This document shows positions 34,909-43,666 of a stretch of 64,000 nt of DNA, one piece after another; within the stretch, counting starts at the first letter, position 1, and each line of letters opens with the position of its first letter. The position numbers were made by a program, and so were the translations under genes. Where the stretch lies: contig NZ_SDSI01000002.1 in NCBI RefSeq assembly GCF_004153605.1, positions 620,001-684,000 on the forward strand. The letters run 5' to 3'. The notes beneath the pieces were generated by a model. It worked only from the letters and a program-made list of their open reading frames with translations. It made no database searches and was not told the DNA's origin. The DNA comes from Qipengyuania_B thermophila. GTDB lineage: Bacteria; Pseudomonadota; Alphaproteobacteria; Sphingomonadales; Sphingomonadaceae.

Positions 34909-36032
34909 TCAACGTCTTCAACCTGCGCCTTGTCCCCGGTGACCCGCTGCGCGAGCGCCGCCGAGATGAACGGCTCGAGCGCGCCGTCGAGCACCGCGTC
35001 GGGCGCGGTGGAGGTGACGCCGGTCCGCAGATCCTTGACCATTTGGTAGGGTTGCAGGACATAGGAGCGGATCTGGCGGCCCCAGCCGATCTCGCTTTTC
35101 TCCTGGTACTCGCCGGACGCCGCCTCCTCGCGGGCGGCCATTTCACGCTCGTAGAGCCGCGCCTTGAGCATGCCCATGGCGGTGGCGCGGTTCTTGTGCT
35201 GGCTCCGGTCGTTCTGGCTGGCGACGACGATCCCGGTGGGCACGTGGGTGATCCGCACTGCGCTGTCGGTGGTGTTGACGTGCTGCCCTCCGGCGCCGGA
35301 CGCGCGGTAGGTGTCGATCTTCAGGTCGGCCGGGTTGATCTCGATCTCGATGCTGTCGTCGATCACCGGATACACCCAGACAGAGCTGAACGACGTGTGG
35401 CGGCGGGCGGCACTGTCGTACGGGCTGATCCGCACCAGCCGGTGCACCCCGCTCTCGGTCTTGGCGTATCCATAGGCGTTCTCTCCCTTGAGGAGCAGGG
35501 TCGCCGACTTGATGCCGGCCTGTTCGCCCGCCTGGTATTCCACCGTCTCGACCTTGAAGCCGCGCCGCTCGGCCCAGCGCACATACATGCGCATCAGCAT
35601 TTCGGCCCAGTCCTGGCTTTCCGTGCCGCCGGCACCGGCATGAATTTCCAGATAGCTGTCGTTCGCGTCCGCCTCTCCCGACAACAGCGCCTGCACCTTG
35701 TCGGCGTCGGCCCGGTCGGCGAGCTGCGCCAGCGTGGCGAGCCCCTCGCTCACGGCCGCATCATCCCCCTCGGCCTCGCCCATCTCGATGTACTCGACCG
35801 CGTCGGCCTGCTCGGCCTCGATCTGCCGGACCGTGGCGACGGCGGTCTGCAGCCGCTTGTGTTCCTGCGTCAGCGCCTGCGCCTGCCGCGGGTCGTTCCA
35901 GAGGTCGGGATCCTGCACCCGCGCATCGAGTTCGTCGAGGCGCCGCAGCGCCTGCTCCCAATCGAGCGATCGGCGCACGAGCGCCAGCGCCGCCTCGATC
36001 CGCTCAACATGTGCCTGGCCCTCGGCCCGCAT
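34905..36032 (-). CDS. prfB: Peptide chain release factor 2
   Basis: Releases the nascent chain at UGA and UAA codons. 375 residues. GGQ is at 248-250 within YRASGAGGQHVNTTDSAVR. The stop-codon tripeptide of RF2, SPF in E. coli, is SPY at 203-205 (RISPYDSAARRHTSF). The frame is uninterrupted: the position of the E. coli autoregulatory frameshift reads LVRRSLDWEQ without an in-frame TGA, so there is no programmed frameshift. The gene follows ponA after 109 nt and is coupled to the methyltransferase-like gene. Confidence 0.97.
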   Translation of the reverse strand: MRAEGQAHVERIEAALALVRRSLDWEQALRRLDELDARVQDPDLWNDPRQAQALTQEHKRLQTAVATVRQIEAEQADAVEYIEMGEAEGDDAAVSEGLATLAQLADRADADKVQALLSGEADANDSYLEIHAGAGGTESQDWAEMLMRMYVRWAERRGFKVETVEYQAGEQAGIKSATLLLKGENAYGYAKTESGVHRLVRISPYDSAARRHTSFSSVWVYPVIDDSIEIEINPADLKIDTYRASGAGGQHVNTTDSAVRITHVPTGIVVASQNDRSQHKNRATAMGMLKARLYEREMAAREEAASGEYQEKSEIGWGRQIRSYVLQPYQMVKDLRTGVTSTAPDAVLDGALEPFISAALAQRVTGDKAQVEDVE

Positions 36033-36141
36033 CGGTCTTCAACTCCGTCCGTTTCGGCAACGCGCCTATCCGAGCACGGCAAGAGTGGCAATGTCGCAGA
36101 ACAGCCGCGCATCCGATCCCCGGTGACAGGGAGGAGCCTGT

Positions 36142-38664
36142 TCAGTACAGGCCGCCCTGCTCCTGCACGAAGTCTTCGGTGTCCGCCGTCTCACGTCCGG
36201 CGGGGACGCGCGGCGCGGCCGCCGAGCCGCCGGAATGCGCGAGGCGGATCAGCGAGAGAAGCTCCTCCCGCCGGGCGGCAACCTGGCTCTGCCGTGTAGC
36301 GACCGGCGGTTCGGTATCCGGCTTGAATGCTTCCCAGATCACCGCCGCCTGCGGCTCGTCCGTCGGCCAGGCATCGAACACCCGTCTCCCCGACCGGCGG
36401 TCAATCCGCACCATCTGCACGCCGGGCGGCGCGACGATGGGCTCGCGCGTCCAGTGGTCGCGCGTCTTCTGCACGAACTCCTTGAAGATGGGCGCGGCAA
36501 CGCGGCCGCCCTGCACCCAGCCACCCATGTTCCGCGGCTGATCGAAACCGAGATACACCCCGGCGACGATGTCCTTGTTGCCGCCCACGAACCAGACGTT
36601 GGTCGGGCCGTTGGTGGTGCCGGTCTTGCCGAACAGCGGGAGGTCGAGGTCGCGCAGCACCGTCGCCGTGCCGCGTTCGATGACGCCTTCGAGCATGTGC
36701 ACGACCTGATAGGCCGTGCGCGCGTCAAGCACCTGCCGTCCGCGCAGGCCGAAGCGCGGCATCGGCTTTCCGTCCCACTGCGCCATGTTGCAGCCCCGGC
36801 ACTCGCGTGAGTCGCTGCGCCAGATCACCTTGCCGTTGCGGTCCTGCACGAAATCGATGACGGTCGGCGGGTTCAGCCGCCCGTGGTTCACCAGCGCCGC
36901 ATAGGCGTTCACCATCCGCAGCACGGTGGTGTCCCCGGCGCCAAGCGCGAAGGCCGGATAGGGCTGGTAGTCGCCGATGCCGAGATTGCGGATCGTGCCC
37001 ACCACGTTCTGCATGCCGGCGTCGTTGGCGATGTGGACGGTCATGAGGTTGCGGGACTGTTCCAGGCCCCAGCGCATGGTGTGCACGCCGCCGCCCTCGC
37101 CGCCGAAGTTGCGGAAGCATTTCTCGCCAAGCCCCGCGCCCTGATAGAAGCAGAACGTCTGGTCCGGGACTTCGGAAGCAGGCGTGAAGCCGTGATCGAG
37201 GCCGGTCGCGTAGACGAACGGCTTGATGGTGGAGCCAGGCTGCCGCGCCGCCTGGGTGGCCCGGTTGAAATCGCCAAGTCGGCTGTCGAAGCCGCCCTGC
37301 ATGGCCAGAACACGACCATAGTATGGCTGCTCGGCGAGGAAGCCGCCCGACACCTCCGGCACACCCTGCAGGCGGAAGCCCGCTCCTTGCGGCGACACGA
37401 CCACCACGTCGCCAGCGCGCACCGCGGCCTGTCCGGCAGCAAGCGCGCCGGTGCGGCCGTTGGCGAAGGCGATGGCCGGCGTCGGTCCCGCCTGGGTGAC
37501 GACGGCGACACGCCAGTCGCGGTAGCTGATGCCAAGATTGGCCGAGGCGAGCTGCGCGACGAGATCGCCATTGGCCGGATCGAGCGTCGACACCGGTCCG
37601 GCATAGCCGCGCCCGCCGTGATAGCGCAGGAGACCGGCCCGCAGAGCGTCGCGGGCCGCGTCCTGAAGTTCGGTGTCGAGCGAGGTGCGCACCCAGAGAC
37701 CGCCGGCATAGACAGAGTTCGGCCCGTCCTCCGCGACCTCGCCGAACCGTCCTATCAGTTCCCGCCGCACCTCCTCGAAGAAATAGCCGGCATCGGCCGA
37801 TCGTTCGCGCGGCCGCTCCTGGATGAGGCCCAGCGGGCGCGCCTGAGCCGCCCGCGCCTCGGCCTCGGTGACGAATCCGTTGCTGGCCATGAGGCCGAGT
37901 ACGGCGTTGCGGCGCGCGAGCGCGCGGTCGGAATACCGCTCGCGGCTGTAGGTTTCCGGCGCCTTGGGCAGGATGGCGAGGAAGGCCATCTGCGGCAGAT
38001 CAAGCTCGTCGACGTCCTTGTCGAAATAGGCGCGCGCTGCCGCCTGGACACCGAAGGCGCGGCGGCCCAGAGCGATCTCGTTGAGATAAAGTTCGAGGAT
38101 CTGCTCCTTCGTCAGCACGCTTTCGATGCGTCGGGCGAGGATCATCTCCTTCAGCTTGCGGGTGACGCTGTACTCGTTCGACAGCAGAATGTTCTTGGCC
38201 ACCTGCTGCGTGATCGTCGAACCGCCGACCGCCCGTTCGCCCGAGCCGAGTTTGCTGGTGTAGTCGATCACGGCTTTCGTGAGCCCGGCCAGGTCGATGC
38301 CGCCATGCGAAAAGAATGTCCGGTCTTCGGCGGCAAGGAACGCCTCGATCAGCTCTGGCGGCAGATCGTCATAGCGCAGCTGCACCCGCCGCTCGCGTTC
38401 GAAGCGGTGCACGATCTCGCCGTCGATGCCCCGCACGACCGTCGGCAGCGCCGGCTGATAGCTCAGCAGCATGCGCGCATCGGGCAGATCGCGCGCAAGC
38501 ACGGCCCAGCCGACCGAGAAGAGGAGGAACGCCGAGGCAAGCAGCACCGTCGCCCACCGGAACGGGCGGCTGTTCCGCCAGCGGGCGGCGATCCAGCCCG
38601 CTGCGGCTGTGAACGAGGCCTGGGTGGTGCGCAGCGCGGAGCTCATCGGACGGGTCATGTTCAT
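36142..38664 (-). CDS. ponA: Bifunctional penicillin-binding protein 1A
   Basis: Class A PBP, which polymerises and crosslinks peptidoglycan in the periplasm; 840 residues with one N-terminal membrane anchor (about 37-58). The glycosyltransferase domain has the catalytic Glu113 in AAEDRTFFSHGGID, then GGSTITQQVAKN and RKLKEMILARRIE. The transpeptidase domain has the active Ser478 in GSTIKPF, SRN at 537-539 and KTGT at 680-683. An OB-like insert between the domains is typical. It is in a cell-wall operon: amiC is 74 nt upstream. The last 70 residues are a disordered cytoplasm-distal tail. Confidence 0.97.
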   Translation of the reverse strand: MNMTRPMSSALRTTQASFTAAAGWIAARWRNSRPFRWATVLLASAFLLFSVGWAVLARDLPDARMLLSYQPALPTVVRGIDGEIVHRFERERRVQLRYDDLPPELIEAFLAAEDRTFFSHGGIDLAGLTKAVIDYTSKLGSGERAVGGSTITQQVAKNILLSNEYSVTRKLKEMILARRIESVLTKEQILELYLNEIALGRRAFGVQAAARAYFDKDVDELDLPQMAFLAILPKAPETYSRERYSDRALARRNAVLGLMASNGFVTEAEARAAQARPLGLIQERPRERSADAGYFFEEVRRELIGRFGEVAEDGPNSVYAGGLWVRTSLDTELQDAARDALRAGLLRYHGGRGYAGPVSTLDPANGDLVAQLASANLGISYRDWRVAVVTQAGPTPAIAFANGRTGALAAGQAAVRAGDVVVVSPQGAGFRLQGVPEVSGGFLAEQPYYGRVLAMQGGFDSRLGDFNRATQAARQPGSTIKPFVYATGLDHGFTPASEVPDQTFCFYQGAGLGEKCFRNFGGEGGGVHTMRWGLEQSRNLMTVHIANDAGMQNVVGTIRNLGIGDYQPYPAFALGAGDTTVLRMVNAYAALVNHGRLNPPTVIDFVQDRNGKVIWRSDSRECRGCNMAQWDGKPMPRFGLRGRQVLDARTAYQVVHMLEGVIERGTATVLRDLDLPLFGKTGTTNGPTNVWFVGGNKDIVAGVYLGFDQPRNMGGWVQGGRVAAPIFKEFVQKTRDHWTREPIVAPPGVQMVRIDRRSGRRVFDAWPTDEPQAAVIWEAFKPDTEPPVATRQSQVAARREELLSLIRLAHSGGSAAAPRVPAGRETADTEDFVQEQGGLY

Positions 38665-38738
38665 GGGATCCGCGCTGCCTTAGCATGAGGTCTCTTGCCG
38701 CTGCCAGAACGAAACGCAGGCTGGACCCCGGTGCGGCT

Positions 38739-39641
38739 TCAGCTCCGGTCGCGCCGGGCGAGATAGGCGCGGATGGCCGACGCCGTGACCCTGGCGATCT
38801 GCGCCTGTCCTTCGGGTGAATGGAGACGCGCCGCTTCTCCCGCATTGGTGATGAAGCCCACCTCGAACAGGGCGGAGGGGACATCCGGGGCTGCCAGCAC
38901 GATGAGGGCTGCCGACCGGGTCGGAGGCTGCCGGAAGGTCAGTTCCCCTGCACTCTCGCGCACGAGCAGGCGCTTGAATTCGGCGGCATCGGCGCGCGTG
39001 CCGCGACGGGTCAGGTCGGCAAGGATGTCCTGAACGGCCGGAGCCGCATCCCCGGCGCCGTTGTCCCCCGGCAGGCCCGAATTGTTCTCCCGCTCCCCGA
39101 AACGGGCCGCTTCGCTGCTCGAGGCGCGCGGAGCGAAGGTGTAGACGCTGGCACCCAGAGCGTTGGCTTCCGCTCCGCCGGAGTCGGCGTGAAGGGACAG
39201 GAACAGGTCGGCGCCCAGCCGCCGCGCCAGCGCCGGCCGCTCCCTCAGGGAGATGAACCGGTCGTCCGTCCGTGTGAGAGCGACGCGGATGCCGCCCCGC
39301 GCGACGAGTTCGTCGCGCAGCGCGAGGGCGATCGCCAGCACCGCATCCTTTTCGCTGCGCCCGTCGGGAGCCGAGGCGCCGGGGTCGAACCCTCCGTGAC
39401 CCGGATCGATGACGACCAGCGGCAGCGAGGGGTCAGGAGGTCCAAAGACGGTCGTCGTCTCTGCCGACAGGCCGCGCTGAAGCAGAACCCGCTGCACCGG
39501 CGCCCCCTGCCCCGCGCCGGCCATGGTGAACACCGCCACCACAGCCAGCAGGGCGGCCAGTCCCGCAGCAAGCCACCAGCGCCCGCGCGCGCTTCCGGTT
39601 TGCGACCCTCGCATCCTGCTGCCGGGGTGGCCCGCGTCCAT
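38739..39641 (-). CDS. amiC: N-acetylmuramoyl-L-alanine amidase
   Basis: Zinc amidase of the amidase_3 family that cuts the stem peptide from peptidoglycan; 300 residues. One hydrophobic N-terminal segment (WWLAAGLAALLAVVAVFTMAG) serves as signal or anchor. Catalytic motifs: VVIDPGHGGFDPGA (zinc His), SEKDAVLAIAL (zinc Glu) and LFLSLHADSG (zinc His), with VPSALFEVGFITN (catalytic Glu) near the end. There is no AMIN domain. The ATG at 39641 has no ribosome site; an ATG at 39614 is an alternative. It leads the amiC-ponA-prfB set and is divergent from rne. The symbol is given by family and may not match E. coli AmiC strictly. Confidence 0.92.
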   Translation of the reverse strand: MDAGHPGSRMRGSQTGSARGRWWLAAGLAALLAVVAVFTMAGAGQGAPVQRVLLQRGLSAETTTVFGPPDPSLPLVVIDPGHGGFDPGASAPDGRSEKDAVLAIALALRDELVARGGIRVALTRTDDRFISLRERPALARRLGADLFLSLHADSGGAEANALGASVYTFAPRASSSEAARFGERENNSGLPGDNGAGDAAPAVQDILADLTRRGTRADAAEFKRLLVRESAGELTFRQPPTRSAALIVLAAPDVPSALFEVGFITNAGEAARLHSPEGQAQIARVTASAIRAYLARRDRS

Positions 39642-40053
39642 GCAAAAAGCAATATAGTTGCTGTTGCGCCGCAGGGGTGCTAGCCTGCCGATGCCGGCAT
39701 GAACCGCCTTCGGGTCACGGTGCCGCCGGCCGGAGTGTGGGCGGGCGTCCCTTGTCGACGCTTTCTTCGCAGGCTCCGATTGCTAGCAGGTTGATGCACA
39801 CCGATGATGATTTCCTTCATGGCTGAACGCAGGGACGCGCGTGCCGCTGCCCTGCCTTCGCCTGCGGCGCCCGACGGATCGCGGCGCCGGTCATCGCGTG
39901 CAGACACATCCGGCCGGACGCTCCGCGCTCCGCTCAAGGCGCCGCGGCGGCCACGCTTCACACGTTCCGTCGCTGTGCGACCGGAACCCTTCACAACACG
40001 ACGCGAACCCGCGCGCGCCCCGGCGCCGCGCCTTCGCGGATGGAGACACGCAC
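39642..40053. promoter_or_regulatory. 412-bp divergent amiC / rne regulatory region and rne leader
   Basis: No convincing gene in this stretch. On the minus strand TATATT (39651-39656) is a good -10 box about 10 nt before the amiC ATG, which would give a leaderless or nearly leaderless mRNA, but no -35 box is clear. On the plus strand the only A/T-richer patch is near 39750-39820; if the rne promoter lies there, the rne leader would be 230 to 300 nt. Long 5' leaders that mediate RNase E autoregulation are known in other bacteria. The GC-rich part 39830-40050 has many possible stems, but I could not settle on a structure. Confidence 0.4.
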
Positions 40054-42819
40054 ATGACCAAGCGCATGCTGATCGATGCGCGCCACGCCGAAGAAACTCG
40101 GGTGGCCGTTCTTGACGGACAGCGGATCGAGGAATTTGATTTCGAATCTGCCGAACACAAGCAGATCAAGGGCAACATCTATCTCGCCAAGGTAACCCGC
40201 GTCGAGCCGAGCCTGCAGGCGGCATTCGTCGACTTCGGCGGCAACCGGCACGGCTTCCTCGCCTTCAGCGAGATCCACCCGGACTATTACCAGATCCCCC
40301 ACGCGGACAGGATTGCCCTGCTCGAAGAGGAGGCGCGCGCCGCCGAGGAGGAAGAGCGGCTGCGGGCCGAGGACGAGGAACGCGGCAACCTGCCCGGCGA
40401 GGAGTATGACGCCGCCGACGACACCGGCGAGCAGCTGGTGGAGGAATTCGCGGAAGACGGCGTCGAGGAGGTCGACACCTCCGACAAGGACGACGTGGCC
40501 ACCATCGAGGAAGGCGTCATTGCCGGCGATCGCGCGGCCACGGGTGACGAGGAGGCGGAAGAGAACGGCGAGGAGGGCGAGAACCGCCGCGGGCGCGGAC
40601 GCAACCGCAAGGCGCAGCCTAAGGCGATCGACGAGGCCCGGGAGCGGCGCCTTGCCCTGCGCCGCCGCTACCGCATCCAGGATGTCATCCAGCGGCGCCA
40701 GGTGCTCCTCGTCCAGGTGGTGAAGGAGGAGCGCGGCAACAAGGGCGCCGCCCTCACCACCTATCTCAGCCTTGCCGGACGTTACACGGTGCTCATGCCC
40801 AATTCGGCGCATGGTGGCGGCATCAGCCGCAAGATCAGCTCGGCCGGCGACCGCAAGCGTCTCAAGCAGATCGTCGCGGATCTGGAACTGCCCCGGTCCA
40901 TGGGGCTGATCGTGCGGACGGCGGGCCTGTCGCGAACCAAGCCCGAGATCAAGCGCGACTTCGACTACCTCGCCCGCCTCTGGGACGAGGTGCGGGAAAA
41001 AACGCTCAAGTCAACGGCGCCGACGCTGATCCACTCGGACAGCGACCTCATCAAGCGCGCCATCCGCGACCTGTACCATCGCGACATCGAAGAGGTTGTC
41101 GTCGAAGGCGCGGAAGGGTTCCGTTCGGCGCGCCAGTTCATGAAGCTGCTCATGCCGAGCCACGCGCGGCGGGTGAAGCCCTACACTGATCCCGTTCCGC
41201 TGTTCCAGCGGCACGGAGCCGAGGACCAGCTGCGGGCGATGTACGAGCCGGTGGTGCAGCTGAAATCGGGCGGATATCTCGTCATCAATCCGACCGAGGC
41301 GCTGGTGTCGATCGACATCAACTCCGGCCGCTCGACCCGCGAACACGGGATCGAACAGACCGCCGTCGCGACCAATCTCGAGGCGGCGGAGGAAATCGCC
41401 CGCCAGCTGCGGCTGCGCGACATGGCGGGCCTTGTGGTGATCGACTTCATCGACATGGAGCGGTCCGGAAATGTGCGCAAGGTCGAGCGGGCGCTGAAGG
41501 AAGCGCTCAAGAACGATCGCGCGCGCATCCAGATCGGCCGCATCTCGAGCTTCGGCCTGCTGGAGATGAGCCGCCAGCGGCTGCGCACCGGGGTGCTGGA
41601 AGCGACCACGCGCGAGTGTCCGCACTGCGACGGCACGGGACTGGTGAGAACCGCCTCCTCTGCTGGTCTGACCGGGCTGCGGCTGCTGGAGGAAGAAGCG
41701 GCACGCGGCCGGGGCAGCCAGATCGTGCTGTCGGCCAGCACGGAGGCTGCCATCTATCTGCTCAACAGCAAGCGCGCCGATCTTCAGGAAATCGAGCAGC
41801 GTTACGGCGTCACGGTCGAAGTTCTGCCCGAAGGCGAGAACGAGGGCGCGAAGATGAGCGTCGCGAGCAAGGGGCCGAAGCCGTCGCGGCCGCCGCAGCC
41901 GCTGGCCGCACCGACGGTCGATCTCGACGACATCGACCTTGATGCGGACGACGAAGACGACACGTCCGCTTCGCAGGACGAAGCGAGCGGGGCCGGGGCA
42001 AGCAGCAGCGAGGACGAACGCCGTCCGCGCAAGCGCCGGCGGCGCGGCGGCCGCAACCGCAACCGGGCACGGCACGACGAGGCGGACGCGAACGGCGCCG
42101 ATAACGGCATGACGGCACTTACGGGTGAGGCATCTTCTGACCGGAGCGCGGATGAGGAAGGCGACGCGGCCGAGACTGCTGCCGCGGCGCAGCCCGGCGA
42201 CGGCATGAACGGTGAAGGCGAGGCGCGGCCAGCGCGCCGGCGGCGGCGCGGCGGGCGCGGACGGCGCGGCCGCGACGGCGAGGCGTCCGGCCTCTCCGCC
42301 GACGGGCGCGATGAGGATGGCGATGGCAGCGCAGGTTCGGAGTCCGACCTCGCGGACGCCGCGCCCGCCCTTGCCGAGGCTCTCCCTGCTCTCGACGAGA
42401 GCCTTGCCGTGGTGGCCGGACCCGAAGATGTGCCCCACGCCGCCGAAGCCGCCGCGGCCGAACCCGCGACGGACACCGGCTCTGCGGGTGAAGGCGCCGC
42501 AGCTCCGGAGCCGCGCAAGCCGCGGCGCCGCGTGCGCCGTGCCGGCACGAAGCTCCGCGAGGATCGAGGCGACGATGCGGCCTTGCCGGCATCGCCGATG
42601 ACGGCCGGCGACGAAGCAGACTCGTCGGCGGCGGCGCTGCTCTCCCCGGAGGCGGACGACGCGCCGTCGGCCGCCGAACAGACAATGGAGGATCCGGCAA
42701 ACAGCAGCGATCGTCCGGCAGGTGCCGGCGACATCGCCGGCGCCGTCGCCAACGACGTGGAGCCGGTCGCATCGCCGCCGGCGCGCCGGGGATGGTGGCA
42801 GCGCACCTTCGGTGACTGA
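40054..42819 (+). CDS. rne: Ribonuclease E
   Basis: Endonuclease that starts mRNA decay and processes rRNA and tRNA; degradosome scaffold. 921 residues from the ATG at 40054 (MTKRMLIDARHAEETRVAVL). The S1 domain (about 35-250) is interrupted by an acidic insert of about 120 residues (83-205), usual in alphaproteobacteria. The catalytic DNase I-like part has VSIDINSGRSTREHG and VVIDFIDMERSGNVRK (metal-binding Asp residues), and the zinc link is ECPHCDGTG. The C-terminal 300 residues are disordered with arginine-rich patches (RRRRGGRGRRGRDG, RKPRRRVRRAGTK), likely for RNA and partner binding, and end in WWQRTFGD. Upstream in-frame codons lack a ribosome site. The stop overlaps the next gene by 8 nt. 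Confidence 0.97.
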   Translation: MTKRMLIDARHAEETRVAVLDGQRIEEFDFESAEHKQIKGNIYLAKVTRVEPSLQAAFVDFGGNRHGFLAFSEIHPDYYQIPHADRIALLEEEARAAEEEERLRAEDEERGNLPGEEYDAADDTGEQLVEEFAEDGVEEVDTSDKDDVATIEEGVIAGDRAATGDEEAEENGEEGENRRGRGRNRKAQPKAIDEARERRLALRRRYRIQDVIQRRQVLLVQVVKEERGNKGAALTTYLSLAGRYTVLMPNSAHGGGISRKISSAGDRKRLKQIVADLELPRSMGLIVRTAGLSRTKPEIKRDFDYLARLWDEVREKTLKSTAPTLIHSDSDLIKRAIRDLYHRDIEEVVVEGAEGFRSARQFMKLLMPSHARRVKPYTDPVPLFQRHGAEDQLRAMYEPVVQLKSGGYLVINPTEALVSIDINSGRSTREHGIEQTAVATNLEAAEEIARQLRLRDMAGLVVIDFIDMERSGNVRKVERALKEALKNDRARIQIGRISSFGLLEMSRQRLRTGVLEATTRECPHCDGTGLVRTASSAGLTGLRLLEEEAARGRGSQIVLSASTEAAIYLLNSKRADLQEIEQRYGVTVEVLPEGENEGAKMSVASKGPKPSRPPQPLAAPTVDLDDIDLDADDEDDTSASQDEASGAGASSSEDERRPRKRRRRGGRNRNRARHDEADANGADNGMTALTGEASSDRSADEEGDAAETAAAAQPGDGMNGEGEARPARRRRRGGRGRRGRDGEASGLSADGRDEDGDGSAGSESDLADAAPALAEALPALDESLAVVAGPEDVPHAAEAAAAEPATDTGSAGEGAAAPEPRKPRRRVRRAGTKLREDRGDDAALPASPMTAGDEADSSAAALLSPEADDAPSAAEQTMEDPANSSDRPAGAGDIAGAVANDVEPVASPPARRGWWQRTFGD

Positions 42820-43648
42820 CCCGGCGGTGCGCGGTGCGGCGGTGTCCGGCGCTGCCGGCGGTCCGACCACCTTCGTGGTGCTGGCCGGCCAGCGCGCCGG
42901 TGTCGTCAATCCCCTGGCGGCTCGGGCCGGTGTGTCTCACAAGTGCCTCGTGCCGATCTGCGGCAAGGCGCTTGTCTGGTGGGTGGTCGAGGCGCTGCTG
43001 GATGCCGACGCCGAGGCAGAGATCAGGCTGGTGCTGGAGGAGGACGGCATTGCTCAGGTGTCCGCGCAGCTGCCGCGGCTGGGCGCGTCCGCAGCCCGCG
43101 TCCGGTTCGTGCCCGGAGCCACCAGTCTCCTCGACAGCGTTCTCGCGGCGACTGCCGATCTGGCCGGGCCGGTGATCGTGACGACTGCCGACAACGTGCT
43201 GCTGACACCGGAGGCGGTGGCGCAGGTCCACGGCGCACTGGCGCACGGCGAGGCCGTTTTCGCGCTTGCCCGCCGGGAGGCGGTCCTCGCCGCCCATCCC
43301 GACGGACAGCGCAACTTCTACCGCTTCCGTGATGGCGAGTATGCCAACTGCAACATCTACGGACTGGCCGGCCCGCATGCGTTGCGCGCGGCAGAGGCGT
43401 TCCGCGGCGGCGGGCAGTTCATGAAGAGCCGCAAGCGGATGGTCGATGCCTTCGGCCTGCTGAACATCGCCCTGCTCGCACTCGGACTGCTGGACCTGAA
43501 GAGCGCGGCGCGGCGCCTCAGCCGCCGCTTCGGGGTAACGATCACGCCAACCGTCTTCCGCGACGGGGCGCTGGCGATCGACGTCGACAACGAACGGACC
43601 TTTGCCGTGTGCGAAGAGCTGCTCGCCCGGCGCATCCGCGCCACCTGA
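42812..43648 (+). CDS. MobA-like nucleotidyltransferase
   Basis: 278 residues starting with a GTG inside the end of rne (8-nt overlap). The N-terminus after a short linker is the nucleotide-binding signature of NTP_transf_3 enzymes: VVLAGQRAGVVNPLAARAG and HKCLVPICGKALV (Lys44). The metal-binding aspartate is probably Asp127 in IVTTADNVLL, with IDVDN near the C-terminus as a second acidic site. These enzymes transfer NMP to a phosphorylated sugar, alcohol or cofactor. It is the first of three coupled genes with two ATP-grasp proteins, so its product is likely used by them. The substrate cannot be told. Confidence 0.88.
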   Translation: MTDPAVRGAAVSGAAGGPTTFVVLAGQRAGVVNPLAARAGVSHKCLVPICGKALVWWVVEALLDADAEAEIRLVLEEDGIAQVSAQLPRLGASAARVRFVPGATSLLDSVLAATADLAGPVIVTTADNVLLTPEAVAQVHGALAHGEAVFALARREAVLAAHPDGQRNFYRFRDGEYANCNIYGLAGPHALRAAEAFRGGGQFMKSRKRMVDAFGLLNIALLALGLLDLKSAARRLSRRFGVTITPTVFRDGALAIDVDNERTFAVCEELLARRIRAT

Positions 43649-43666
43649 TCCGCGCGATTGCGGTCC

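Noticed and set aside
39680..39994. A 104-codon minus-strand frame in the rne leader
   Set aside because: Arg/Gly/Ala-rich without a ribosome site; would overlap the regulatory region of amiC.
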